A stretch of DNA of 64,000 nucleotides, taken from positions 161,306 to 225,305 of the forward strand of contig JAUIFA010000001.1 in NCBI GenBank assembly GCA_030429625.1, read 5' to 3'. Positions 52,522 to 59,901 of this stretch are shown here, piece after piece. Under the pieces are notes generated by a model, which did not search any database, was not told where the DNA came from, and saw nothing but the letters and a program-made list of their open reading frames with translations. The position numbers and the translations under genes were made by a program. The DNA comes from Alphaproteobacteria bacterium (lineage in GTDB: Bacteria > Pseudomonadota > Alphaproteobacteria > Rickettsiales > UBA8987). How positions within the stretch are numbered: the stretch's first letter is position 1; every line of letters starts with the position of its first letter.

Positions 52522-53511
52522 TTATAAATCGTTAAACAACGCTGTAGACATATAACGTTCGGCTGTAGAAGCCACAATCACCACGATTTTCTTGCCTTTA
52601 TTCTCTGGGCGGGCAGCAACTTCCAACGCCGCAGCAATGGTGGCGCCAGAAGAAATCCCTACCGGAATACCATCACTTTGAGCCACTTTGCGTGCGGTTT
52701 CAAAAGAAGTTTCATTGCCAACAGTGACCACTTCATCAATCAAGTCGGTTTTAAGAATGTCCGGAACAAAACCCGCACCGATGCCTTGAATTTTATGTGG
52801 TCCGGGTTGACCGCCAGAAAGCACAGGGCTGTCTTCAGGTTCAACCGCGATAATTTTTACCGAAGGTTTCTTTTCTTTCAACACTTCAGCCGTTCCAGTT
52901 AATGTACCGCCCGTTCCCACGCCGGTGATAAAAATATCAACTTCACCGTTTGTATCATTCCAAATTTCAATAGCGGTAGTGTTGCGGTGAACAAGAGGAT
53001 TAGCAGGATTTTGGAATTGTTGTGGAATCACAGAATTGTCTATTTTGCTGGCTAGCTCTTCCGCACGCTCAATTGCTCCGCGCATGCCTTTAGCAGCAGG
53101 AGTAAGTTCAAGCTGAGCGCCTAGTAATTTCAACATGTTACGACGTTCAATGGACATACTCTCAGGCATGGTAAGAATCAATTTATACCCTTTTGCAGCA
53201 CAGATGAAGGCCAACGCAATGCCTGTATTTCCAGAAGTTGCTTCAATGAGGGTGGTGTCCTGATTGATAGCTCCAGTAGCTTCACCGGCCTCAATCATAG
53301 AAAGTGCCAAGCGGTCTTTGACCGATGAAAGTGGGTTAAAGAACTCTAATTTGGCATAGATTTCAGCCACGGCACCGGCTTCTTCCGCAATTCGGTTAAG
53401 GCGCACAAGAGGTGTGTTCCCAATTGTTTCGGCAATGTTATTATAGACTTGACCACGTCCTTGTGTTGAAAAAGCATTGTGGTTTTCATTCTTTATAGCT
53501 GCAACAGACAT
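52522..53511 (-). CDS. cysK: Cysteine synthase
   Basis: A 329-aa PLP enzyme that makes cysteine from O-acetylserine and sulfide. The PLP lysine is in [14 protein letters not shown], substrate-binding [13 protein letters not shown] follows, and the phosphate-binding [13 protein letters not shown] and [11 protein letters not shown] are intact. Length and motifs fit the CysK type; a CysM-like or cystathionine-beta-synthase role cannot be excluded. An Rrf2 regulator gene lies upstream on the same strand. Confidence 0.93.
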   Translation of the reverse strand: MSVAAIKNENHNAFSTQGRGQVYNNIAETIGNTPLVRLNRIAEEAGAVAEIYAKLEFFNPLSSVKDRLALSMIEAGEATGAINQDTTLIEATSGNTGIALAFICAAKGYKLILTMPESMSIERRNMLKLLGAQLELTPAAKGMRGAIERAEELASKIDNSVIPQQFQNPANPLVHRNTTAIEIWNDTNGEVDIFITGVGTGGTLTGTAEVLKEKKPSVKIIAVEPEDSPVLSGGQPGPHKIQGIGAGFVPDILKTDLIDEVVTVGNETSFETARKVAQSDGIPVGISSGATIAAALEVAARPENKGKKIVVIVASTAERYMSTALFNDL

Positions 53512-53554
53512 ATTCTCTACCCTTAATTTGTTGACATATATTTGTAATATGACG

Positions 53555-53572
53555 ATTAGTTATATACTTAAT
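53555..53572 (-). promoter_or_regulatory. Imperfect palindrome upstream of cysK
   Basis: ATTAGTTATATACTTAAT matches its own reverse complement at 14 of 18 positions. It lies 44 bases before the cysK start and overlaps a possible minus-strand -10 (TATAAC) whose -35 (TTGAAT) is about 16 bases upstream. Half-site similarity to the dyad before the rrf2 gene suggests the same regulator binds both. Confidence 0.4.
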
Positions 53573-53617
53573 AAACAGATATTCAAGGGAATTTGTTATT
53601 TTTTAAAATTAACAAAT

Positions 53618-54055
53618 TTATATTGTGAAATCAGTATTGGATTTACTGCCGCAGGGCAATATATCAAGCTCTTTAGTTTTTGTGCATAAGTCAGCAATTG
53701 AAATAGTGTTGAGATAGTCTTCAAAAGCTTGAACAGCATCGTTTTCTATGGAGGAGATAATGTGTGTGTTGATGTTAGAGCTTGAGATATTATCTTTATT
53801 TTCCAGCTCTCTGGTTGCTGCATAAATATCAGATAACATCATCTTTCGTCGATCGTTAGCCAGTAAATATCCGCCTTTTGGCCCACGCACCCCTTTTAAA
53901 ATATTATGCTGTACCAGTTTTTGTAAAATCTGTTCCAGATAGCGAAGGGTTAAATTCATGTATGTACAGATATCATTGCTGCGCACCGGCTTGCTGCCGT
54001 TGTGACAGGCAATAAACAACACTGCTTCAATCGCAATAAAAGTCTTTTTTGTCAT
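53618..54055 (-). CDS. Rrf2-family transcriptional regulator
   Basis: A 145-aa Rrf2 protein with an N-terminal winged helix: SNDICTYMNLTLRYLEQILQ (recognition helix) and GVRGPKGGYLLANDRR (wing). IscR/NsrR-type proteins carry three cysteines after this point; here that stretch (ENKDNISSSNINTHIISS) has none, so a [2Fe–2S] switch is unlikely. It is better compared with CymR, which controls cysteine metabolism, and its gene is next to cysK. Two cysteines, C127 and C135-like, lie near the C-terminus. Confidence 0.8.
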   Translation of the reverse strand: MTKKTFIAIEAVLFIACHNGSKPVRSNDICTYMNLTLRYLEQILQKLVQHNILKGVRGPKGGYLLANDRRKMMLSDIYAATRELENKDNISSSNINTHIISSIENDAVQAFEDYLNTISIADLCTKTKELDILPCGSKSNTDFTI

Positions 54056-54061
54056 TGTAAT

Positions 54062-54099
54062 ATACTAATATTTACCGTTAATATATACGGAATTAGTAT
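54062..54099 (-). promoter_or_regulatory. Dyad upstream of the rrf2 gene
   Basis: ATACTAAT (54062–54069) and ATTAGTAT (54092–54099) are perfect reverse complements 22 bases apart, with a nested CCGT/ACGG pair between them. The element starts seven bases before the rrf2 ATG, where an autoregulatory operator would be placed. Confidence 0.4.
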
Positions 54100-54140
54100 C
54101 GTTAACCGCCAAAGAAATCAAGCAGAATATCTATTTACAT

Positions 54141-55586
54141 TCAGAATATGATAAAATCCGATTCTGCCAGTGATGAAATTCCTGTCAATGAAACTGAAGC
54201 ACCTACACCTAGAGTTAGCGTTCCTCCGCTAAAATGTGAGGCCGCTTCTGCTGCGGTAGCATAAATGTCAGAGCTGATTTTAATAAGGTCGCTACCTCGT
54301 GAAAAGTCGGTGATAACATCAATTCCAGACCCAACATTAAACACAAATATGTCTGCCCCTGTGCCGCCAGTCATGGTGTCGTTACCAAGGTCACCAAACA
54401 TAAAATCGTCCCCAGCTCCGCCATAAAGCAGGTCTTGCGCGGTACCACCATGAACGGTATCGTTATCATTGTCGCCATAGACGGTGTCATTCCCTTTGTT
54501 GCCGTTGACAAAATCATTACCGTCTTGTCCATAAATTAGATCCTGATCTTTACCGCCTAACATACGGTATTCATTCCCAGAACCGCCGTACAGAGTGTCA
54601 TTGCCTTGATTGCCATTGGCAAAGGCATCGTCGCCTGTTCCCATGGTGATGTAATCATTGCCTACGCCTCCACGGGCTTCATCAATACCAGTGCCTCCGT
54701 CGAGTGTGTCGTCATCTTCGTCACCATAGAGTGTGTCGTTGCCACCATTGCCATAAATTAAATCATCGCCTGCTCCGCCATAAATAAGGTCATTGGTTTG
54801 GTCGACTTCGGAGCCGCCGCCACCTCCGCCACCAGAGCCACCACCTCCGCCACCAGAGCCACCACCTCCGCCGCCAGAGCCACCACCTCCGCCGCCAGAG
54901 CTTTCGCTACTGCCAGATTCACCGGAAATAGTGTCGTTACCAGCGCCGCCATTGATTGTGTCGTTACCAGAGCCGCCATCAATCGTGTCATCTCCACCAC
55001 CACTATCAACCGTATCGTTACCAGAGCCACCATCAATCGTGTCGTTGCCACCGCCACCATCAATCGTGTCGTCCCCAGTACCGCCGGTGATAATTATGGG
55101 ATCGTCATTTTCTCCGCCTAGACCACTCTCTTCATCTTCACTGACGCGGATGGTAAAATCATAATTCTCTACCGAGCCATGTTCTATGGTAATTTTGATG
55201 TAATAAGTGGCGGTAGCCTCTGCTGTGAAGGCATTAATTTCGGTGTTGTCATCGGCTGATTGCATCGCTTCACCATCGACAGCCTCATAATTGACTTGCA
55301 ATTGATAGCCTTCGTCATCAAAAATAGCAATGTCGTAATCCACATTTTCAGCCGCATCCACAATAAAGTCGTAGATCACGTCCTGCGTTAGAATGATTGT
55401 TGCAAAATAACTGTTGTTGATAGTTTGAGGTGAGCCGTCATACCCCACTGTATTGAATGTGTCGCTGCTTCCAATGCCGATGTAACTAACCAGCTCTTCG
55501 TCCAGAGTAATTTCTACTTCTGGATTTTGGAAAATATCCGATGCAAAAACGGCAGCCGCATCACCATCTGATGATATTCTTACCAT
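54141..55586 (-). CDS. RTX calcium-binding secreted protein
   Basis: A 481-aa acidic protein. Residues 15–165 form a beta-rich domain resembling pre-peptidase C-terminal (PPC) modules (ATYYIKITIEHGSVENYDFTI). Then come RTX nonapeptides of the GGxGxDxUx type (GGTGDDTIDGGGGNDTIDGG and repeats), interrupted by a Gly/Ser linker, then more RTX repeats. It ends with a type I secretion-like tail (LTGISSLAESDFIIF). No catalytic domain or secretion genes are adjacent, so it is a candidate structural or adhesive protein exported through a type I system encoded elsewhere. The ATG at 55586 follows GGAGG; an earlier ATG at 55598 contains that site. Confidence 0.83.
   Translation of the reverse strand: MVRISSDGDAAAVFASDIFQNPEVEITLDEELVSYIGIGSSDTFNTVGYDGSPQTINNSYFATIILTQDVIYDFIVDAAENVDYDIAIFDDEGYQLQVNYEAVDGEAMQSADDNTEINAFTAEATATYYIKITIEHGSVENYDFTIRVSEDEESGLGGENDDPIIITGGTGDDTIDGGGGNDTIDGGSGNDTVDSGGGDDTIDGGSGNDTINGGAGNDTISGESGSSESSGGGGGGSGGGGGGSGGGGGGSGGGGGGGSEVDQTNDLIYGGAGDDLIYGNGGNDTLYGDEDDDTLDGGTGIDEARGGVGNDYITMGTGDDAFANGNQGNDTLYGGSGNEYRMLGGKDQDLIYGQDGNDFVNGNKGNDTVYGDNDNDTVHGGTAQDLLYGGAGDDFMFGDLGNDTMTGGTGADIFVFNVGSGIDVITDFSRGSDLIKISSDIYATAAEAASHFSGGTLTLGVGASVSLTGISSLAESDFIIF
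54813..54899 (-). repeat. 21-base tandem repeat encoding a Gly/Ser linker
   Basis: One 24-base and three 21-base units (54813–54836, 54837–54857, 54858–54878, 54879–54899) repeat GCCACCACCTCCGCCACCAGA-like sequence. Each codes for Ser plus six glycines on the minus strand. Unit length is a multiple of three, so slippage changes linker length without breaking the frame. Confidence 0.9.
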
Positions 55587-55731
55587 GTTCCCCTCCATGT
55601 TAAGCCCGTTGCAGGCTTATAACGTCATACCCCAATTGTATCATAAAAATATTAACAATTCACTAATTTTCTACGTTTGTGGCCGTTAAACATAAATAAA
55701 TAGACGTTCACCATATAAATTTCTTGAAAAT

Positions 55732-55747
55732 TAGCCCATTTGGGCTA
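55732..55747. other. Small perfect hairpin upstream of ppdK
   Basis: TAGCCCA (55732–55738) and TGGGCTA (55741–55747) form a 7-bp stem with a two-base loop, in the 232-base AT-rich spacer between the RTX and ppdK genes. A tight loop like this is more likely a protein-binding palindrome than an RNA hairpin. Nothing else stands out in the spacer. Confidence 0.35.
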
Positions 55748-55818
55748 TTAAAAGTGATTCTCAACAGGTGCCTGTTTGAAGTGTGGGTGCTGTAACAATT
55801 AATCTTAAGGGAAAACTC

Positions 55819-58500
55819 ATGACAAAATGGGTATATACATTTGGAGATGGTACGGCCGAAGGCAGTGCGAGTGATCGTAATTTATTAGGCGGAAAAGGGG
55901 CAAATTTGGCGGAAATGAGCGCACAAGGATTGCCGGTGCCACCAGGATTTACCATCTCAACAGAGTTATGTACCGCTTATTATGAGAATGACAGGCAGTA
56001 TCCCGACGATCTGACTTCTCAAGTGAACAAGGCCGTGTCCTACATTGAAAGCAAAATAGGGGCGCAATTTGGTAGTGTGGACAATCCGTTATTGGTTTCT
56101 GTACGTTCAGGCGCACGAGCCTCCATGCCGGGCATGATGGACACAGTACTTAATCTTGGTTTGAACGATCAGACGGTTGAGGCGTTGGCCAATAACAGTA
56201 ATAATCCTCGTTTTGCGTACGATTCCTATCGCCGTTTCATTCAGATGTATTCAGACGTAGTCCTTGGGGTGGATCACTATAATTTTGAAGAAATTCTGGA
56301 ACTGAAAAAAGAAGATAAAAACATTGATCTGGATACGGATCTCGATGCTGACGATCTCAAGGATCTGGTAAAACAATACAAAGAAAAGGTTGAAGAACAG
56401 TTGGGCAAGCCTTTCCCACAAGACGTGCAGGAACAATTATGGGGTGCGATCAGTGCGGTGTTTAGCTCATGGATGAATGAGCGTGCCATTACCTATCGCA
56501 AAATGTATGATATTCCTGAAAGCTGGGGCACGGCGGTGAACGTGCAGGCGATGGTTTTTGGTAACATGGGTAATGATTGTGCTACGGGTGTAGCCTTTAC
56601 AAGAGATCCATCTACTGGTGAGAAAACCTTCTTTGGTGAATATCTTATCAATGCCCAAGGTGAAGACGTAGTTGCTGGCATACGTACGCCACAACAGGTC
56701 ACTATTGAAGGTAAGGAACGTCAAGGCTCAGAATTGCCGGCCATGGAAGAGTCTATGCCACAAGTCTATCAAGAGCTGGTGGAAACGTATAAGAAACTTG
56801 AAGCGCATTACCGTGACATGCAAGACATTGAATTCACTGTCCAAAATAATAAATTATGGATGTTGCAGACGCGTAACGGAAAACGTACCGCTCCAGCGGC
56901 GATCAAGATTGCTGTGGACATGGTCGGCGAGGGGCTTATTAGCAAAGAAGAGGCCATTACCCGTATTGAGCCAGATTCATTGGATCAACTTTTGCACCCA
57001 ACGTTGGATCCAAACGCAGAAAAACAAGTCATCACTCGTGGTTTGCCGGCATCACCCGGTGCGGCAACGGGGATGGTGGTATTTTCGGCAGATGACGCAG
57101 AATCATACGCAACCAAAGGGGATAAAGTGATGCTGGTGCGGCTTGAAACCAGTCCGGAAGACATCCATGGTATGCATGCGGCACAGGGTATTTTGACCGC
57201 GCGTGGCGGTATGACATCACATGCGGCAGTCGTAGCTCGTGGTATGGGGCGTGCCTGTGTTTCCGGCGCAGGAAACATTTCCATTTCCCAAGAAAATAAA
57301 ACACTTACCGTGGGGAATGTGACAATAAAAGAAGGCGAATATATTACCATTAATGGTTCGACCGGTGAAGTGATGCTTGGTGCCGTGCCAATGATTGAGC
57401 CAAACCTCTCTGGTGATTTTGAAACGGTAATGCAATGGGCTGATGAAATTCGTTCCCTTAACGTACGTACCAACGCTGAAACGCCCGAAGATGTGGCCAC
57501 TGCCAGAAAATTTGGGGCAGAAGGGATTGGTCTGTGTCGTACGGAACATATGTTTTTTGACGCAGAAAGAATCACCGCCATCCGTGAGATGATCGTAGCA
57601 GAAAACAAGCACGGACGTAAAAAAGCCATTGATAAATTGTTACCGTTCCAGAGGGAAGATTTTAGACAGATATTTGATATTATGGATGGGTTGCCGGTGA
57701 CTATTCGGTTGCTTGATCCCCCGTTGCATGAATTTTTGCCACACACAGAAGAAGACATGCAGTCTGTAGCTAAAGCGGCAAATGTGAGTGTGAGTGACAT
57801 TAAGAAACGTGCCATTGCGCTTAAAGAAGAAAACCCCATGTTGGGTCACCGTGGATGTCGTTTGGGCATCAGCTATCCTGAAATTTACCAGATGCAGGCG
57901 CGCGCTATCATTGAAGCGGCGGTTGAGGTGGTTGCATCCGGTAAAAAAGTGCTTCCAGAGATTATGGTGCCACTGGTGATGAATGTGAAAGAGCTTGAAA
58001 TTATTAAGAAGATCATCAATTCTGAAGCAGAAACAGTGTTTGCGGAAAAGAATTCCCGTGTTGAGTATTTGGTTGGAACCATGATTGAGCTGCCACGTGC
58101 GGCACTTCAGGCTGGAAATATTGCCAAGGAAGCCGAATTCTTCAGTTTTGGCACTAACGATTTAACACAAACCACCATGGGTATTTCGCGGGATGACTCT
58201 GCCTCATTTATCGGCGATTATATTGGCCAGCAGATTTTAGAAAAAGACCCGTTTGTGGTATTGGATCAGGACGGTGTAGGTGAGTTAATCAAGATAGCCG
58301 CGGAACGTGGTAGGAAAACTCGTCCGGACATTAAAATGGGCATTTGCGGAGAACATGGTGGCAATCCAGCCTCCATCGAATTCTGCCATAATGTGGGTTT
58401 AAATTACGTATCTTGCTCACCATATCGCGTACCAATTGCACGTCTTGCTGCGGCTCACTCTGCTATTAAAGGCGGAACAAAACTGAAAAAAGCAGCCTAA
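55819..58500 (+). CDS. ppdK: Pyruvate, phosphate dikinase
   Basis: An 893-aa PPDK interconverting pyruvate + ATP + Pi and PEP + AMP + PPi. The N-terminal ATP-grasp domain includes GGKGANLAEMSAQGLPVPPGF and VSVRSGARASMPGMMDTVLNLG. The phosphohistidine domain has GGMTSHAAVVARGMGRACVSG, with the catalytic His near residue 466. The C-terminal PEP/pyruvate barrel has the RTEHMFF and GICGEHGGNP motifs. Full length, no gaps. The ATG at 55819 follows AAGGG. PPDK suggests pyrophosphate-linked glycolysis or gluconeogenesis. Confidence 0.97.
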   Translation: MTKWVYTFGDGTAEGSASDRNLLGGKGANLAEMSAQGLPVPPGFTISTELCTAYYENDRQYPDDLTSQVNKAVSYIESKIGAQFGSVDNPLLVSVRSGARASMPGMMDTVLNLGLNDQTVEALANNSNNPRFAYDSYRRFIQMYSDVVLGVDHYNFEEILELKKEDKNIDLDTDLDADDLKDLVKQYKEKVEEQLGKPFPQDVQEQLWGAISAVFSSWMNERAITYRKMYDIPESWGTAVNVQAMVFGNMGNDCATGVAFTRDPSTGEKTFFGEYLINAQGEDVVAGIRTPQQVTIEGKERQGSELPAMEESMPQVYQELVETYKKLEAHYRDMQDIEFTVQNNKLWMLQTRNGKRTAPAAIKIAVDMVGEGLISKEEAITRIEPDSLDQLLHPTLDPNAEKQVITRGLPASPGAATGMVVFSADDAESYATKGDKVMLVRLETSPEDIHGMHAAQGILTARGGMTSHAAVVARGMGRACVSGAGNISISQENKTLTVGNVTIKEGEYITINGSTGEVMLGAVPMIEPNLSGDFETVMQWADEIRSLNVRTNAETPEDVATARKFGAEGIGLCRTEHMFFDAERITAIREMIVAENKHGRKKAIDKLLPFQREDFRQIFDIMDGLPVTIRLLDPPLHEFLPHTEEDMQSVAKAANVSVSDIKKRAIALKEENPMLGHRGCRLGISYPEIYQMQARAIIEAAVEVVASGKKVLPEIMVPLVMNVKELEIIKKIINSEAETVFAEKNSRVEYLVGTMIELPRAALQAGNIAKEAEFFSFGTNDLTQTTMGISRDDSASFIGDYIGQQILEKDPFVVLDQDGVGELIKIAAERGRKTRPDIKMGICGEHGGNPASIEFCHNVGLNYVSCSPYRVPIARLAAAHSAIKGGTKLKKAA

Positions 58501-58501
58501 T

Positions 58502-59761
58502 TTAAAGCTTTTGTCCGCGCACCAGTTTTGGACTGTTCTCAGTGATATGTCCCATGGCGTGTTTCATAAACATCTTTTTAAGCATTGGTTGGTGATTGAC
58601 CAGTTTCAGACCAATGCGCCGCATGATTTTGACCGGTGTGATGTTGTTAGAAAATAAGCGGTTTAATCCATCAGTAGCGGCAATCATTTTTAGATTGTCT
58701 GTTTTGCGCACCCGCTCGTATTTTTTTAGCATGCCCGCACTGCCAATGTCTAATCCAAGCCGGTGTGTTTCAGCGATGAGTTCGGCCAACAAAGTAACGT
58801 CACGCATGCCCAGATTAAAACCTTGTCCGGAAATGGGATGAATACCATGAGCTGCATCTCCTACTAAACACATGCGGTGAGCAATGTAAGTATCGGCAAA
58901 AATCAGTGATAGGGGATAAGACCAGCGCTTGCCTTCAAGAGACACATCACCCAAATAATCACCAAAGCGGATTTTTAGCTGTTCAATGAAATCTTCTTCT
59001 TCCATTTCCATAAAGAAGGGCGCTAATTCACTGTCTTCCGTCCACACAATGGAAGAATGATAACCACTGCCCATCGGTAAGATTGCAAAAGGGCCAGAAG
59101 GCAGGAAATTTTCTATGGCCACATTACCATGATGTTTTTCATGTTTGACCACGCAGGTGATGGCACATTGATCGTAGTTAACCGAAGTGGTGTGAATGCC
59201 CGCTTCTTTACGGATGCGTGAGGGGCGGCCATCCGCACCAAGCAGGAGCTTTGCCTTAATTGCGATGTCACTGTCTGTATGAACCACCACACTGTTTTGT
59301 TTGTATTTAATTTCTGTGGCTTCCACCGGTGCAATCAAATCAACATTTTTATAGCGGGTTAGGGCGTTAAACAATGCCCGTCTTATAAAACGGATTTCTA
59401 CCACATGCCCCAATGGATCATCACTGACCTCCGCACCATTAAAATGTAAAAACATAGGAGAGGCCGCATCGGTTACCCGAATTTCATCTATTTCTCCGGC
59501 AACCATATTGTCTTTAAAGAAATCGGTTTTTAGCGGATTAGAAATTTCGTCCCACACACCCAGATGTTCAAAAACGTTCTTTGTATCGTGAGCAAGCGCC
59601 AACACACGTCCATCAAATTCTTTCTCTTGGATTTTATCAGGATCAAATTTTTCGAGGATGGTCACATGAACGCCCGTGGGAGCTAGGGCACAAGCAATGG
59701 TTAGGCCAACAATGCCGCCACCAATGATCACAAGATCTGTATTTTTTATCACAGCCGTCAT
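58502..59761 (-). CDS. UbiH/Coq6-family FAD-dependent hydroxylase
   Basis: A 419-aa flavoprotein monooxygenase. FAD-binding motifs are LVIIGGGIVGLTIACALAP at the N-terminus, the LLGADGRPSRIRKEAGI motif at mid-length and CLVGDAAHGIHPISGQGFNLGMRDV near residue 300. It should hydroxylate a ring position in ubiquinone synthesis; alphaproteobacteria use UbiH, UbiF, UbiL or UbiM variants, which cannot be separated here. The ATG at 59761 follows GGGAGAG; the longer reading to 59809 adds a non-conserved extension. It ends one base after the ppdK stop, convergently. Confidence 0.88.
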   Translation of the reverse strand: MTAVIKNTDLVIIGGGIVGLTIACALAPTGVHVTILEKFDPDKIQEKEFDGRVLALAHDTKNVFEHLGVWDEISNPLKTDFFKDNMVAGEIDEIRVTDAASPMFLHFNGAEVSDDPLGHVVEIRFIRRALFNALTRYKNVDLIAPVEATEIKYKQNSVVVHTDSDIAIKAKLLLGADGRPSRIRKEAGIHTTSVNYDQCAITCVVKHEKHHGNVAIENFLPSGPFAILPMGSGYHSSIVWTEDSELAPFFMEMEEEDFIEQLKIRFGDYLGDVSLEGKRWSYPLSLIFADTYIAHRMCLVGDAAHGIHPISGQGFNLGMRDVTLLAELIAETHRLGLDIGSAGMLKKYERVRKTDNLKMIAATDGLNRLFSNNITPVKIMRRIGLKLVNHQPMLKKMFMKHAMGHITENSPKLVRGQKL

Positions 59762-59901
59762 GAACTTATCTCTCCCCTGATAAGGACTTCTAATGAGAAT
59801 AACTATCATAAAAATTGTATTATGTCACGCAGAAAATATAATATACAACCTAAGGTTATAATGTGGGCTGGGGAATATCGGAACAGATGTAAGCTTTATA
59901 A

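Noticed and set aside
54813..54899. CRISPR-like repeat array
   Set aside because: Units are contiguous without spacers and encode a Ser-Gly linker in frame.
54793..55164. Plus-strand proline-rich reading frame opposite the RTX gene
   Set aside because: It is the complement of Gly/Asp-rich RTX codons; no ribosome binding site and no independent support.
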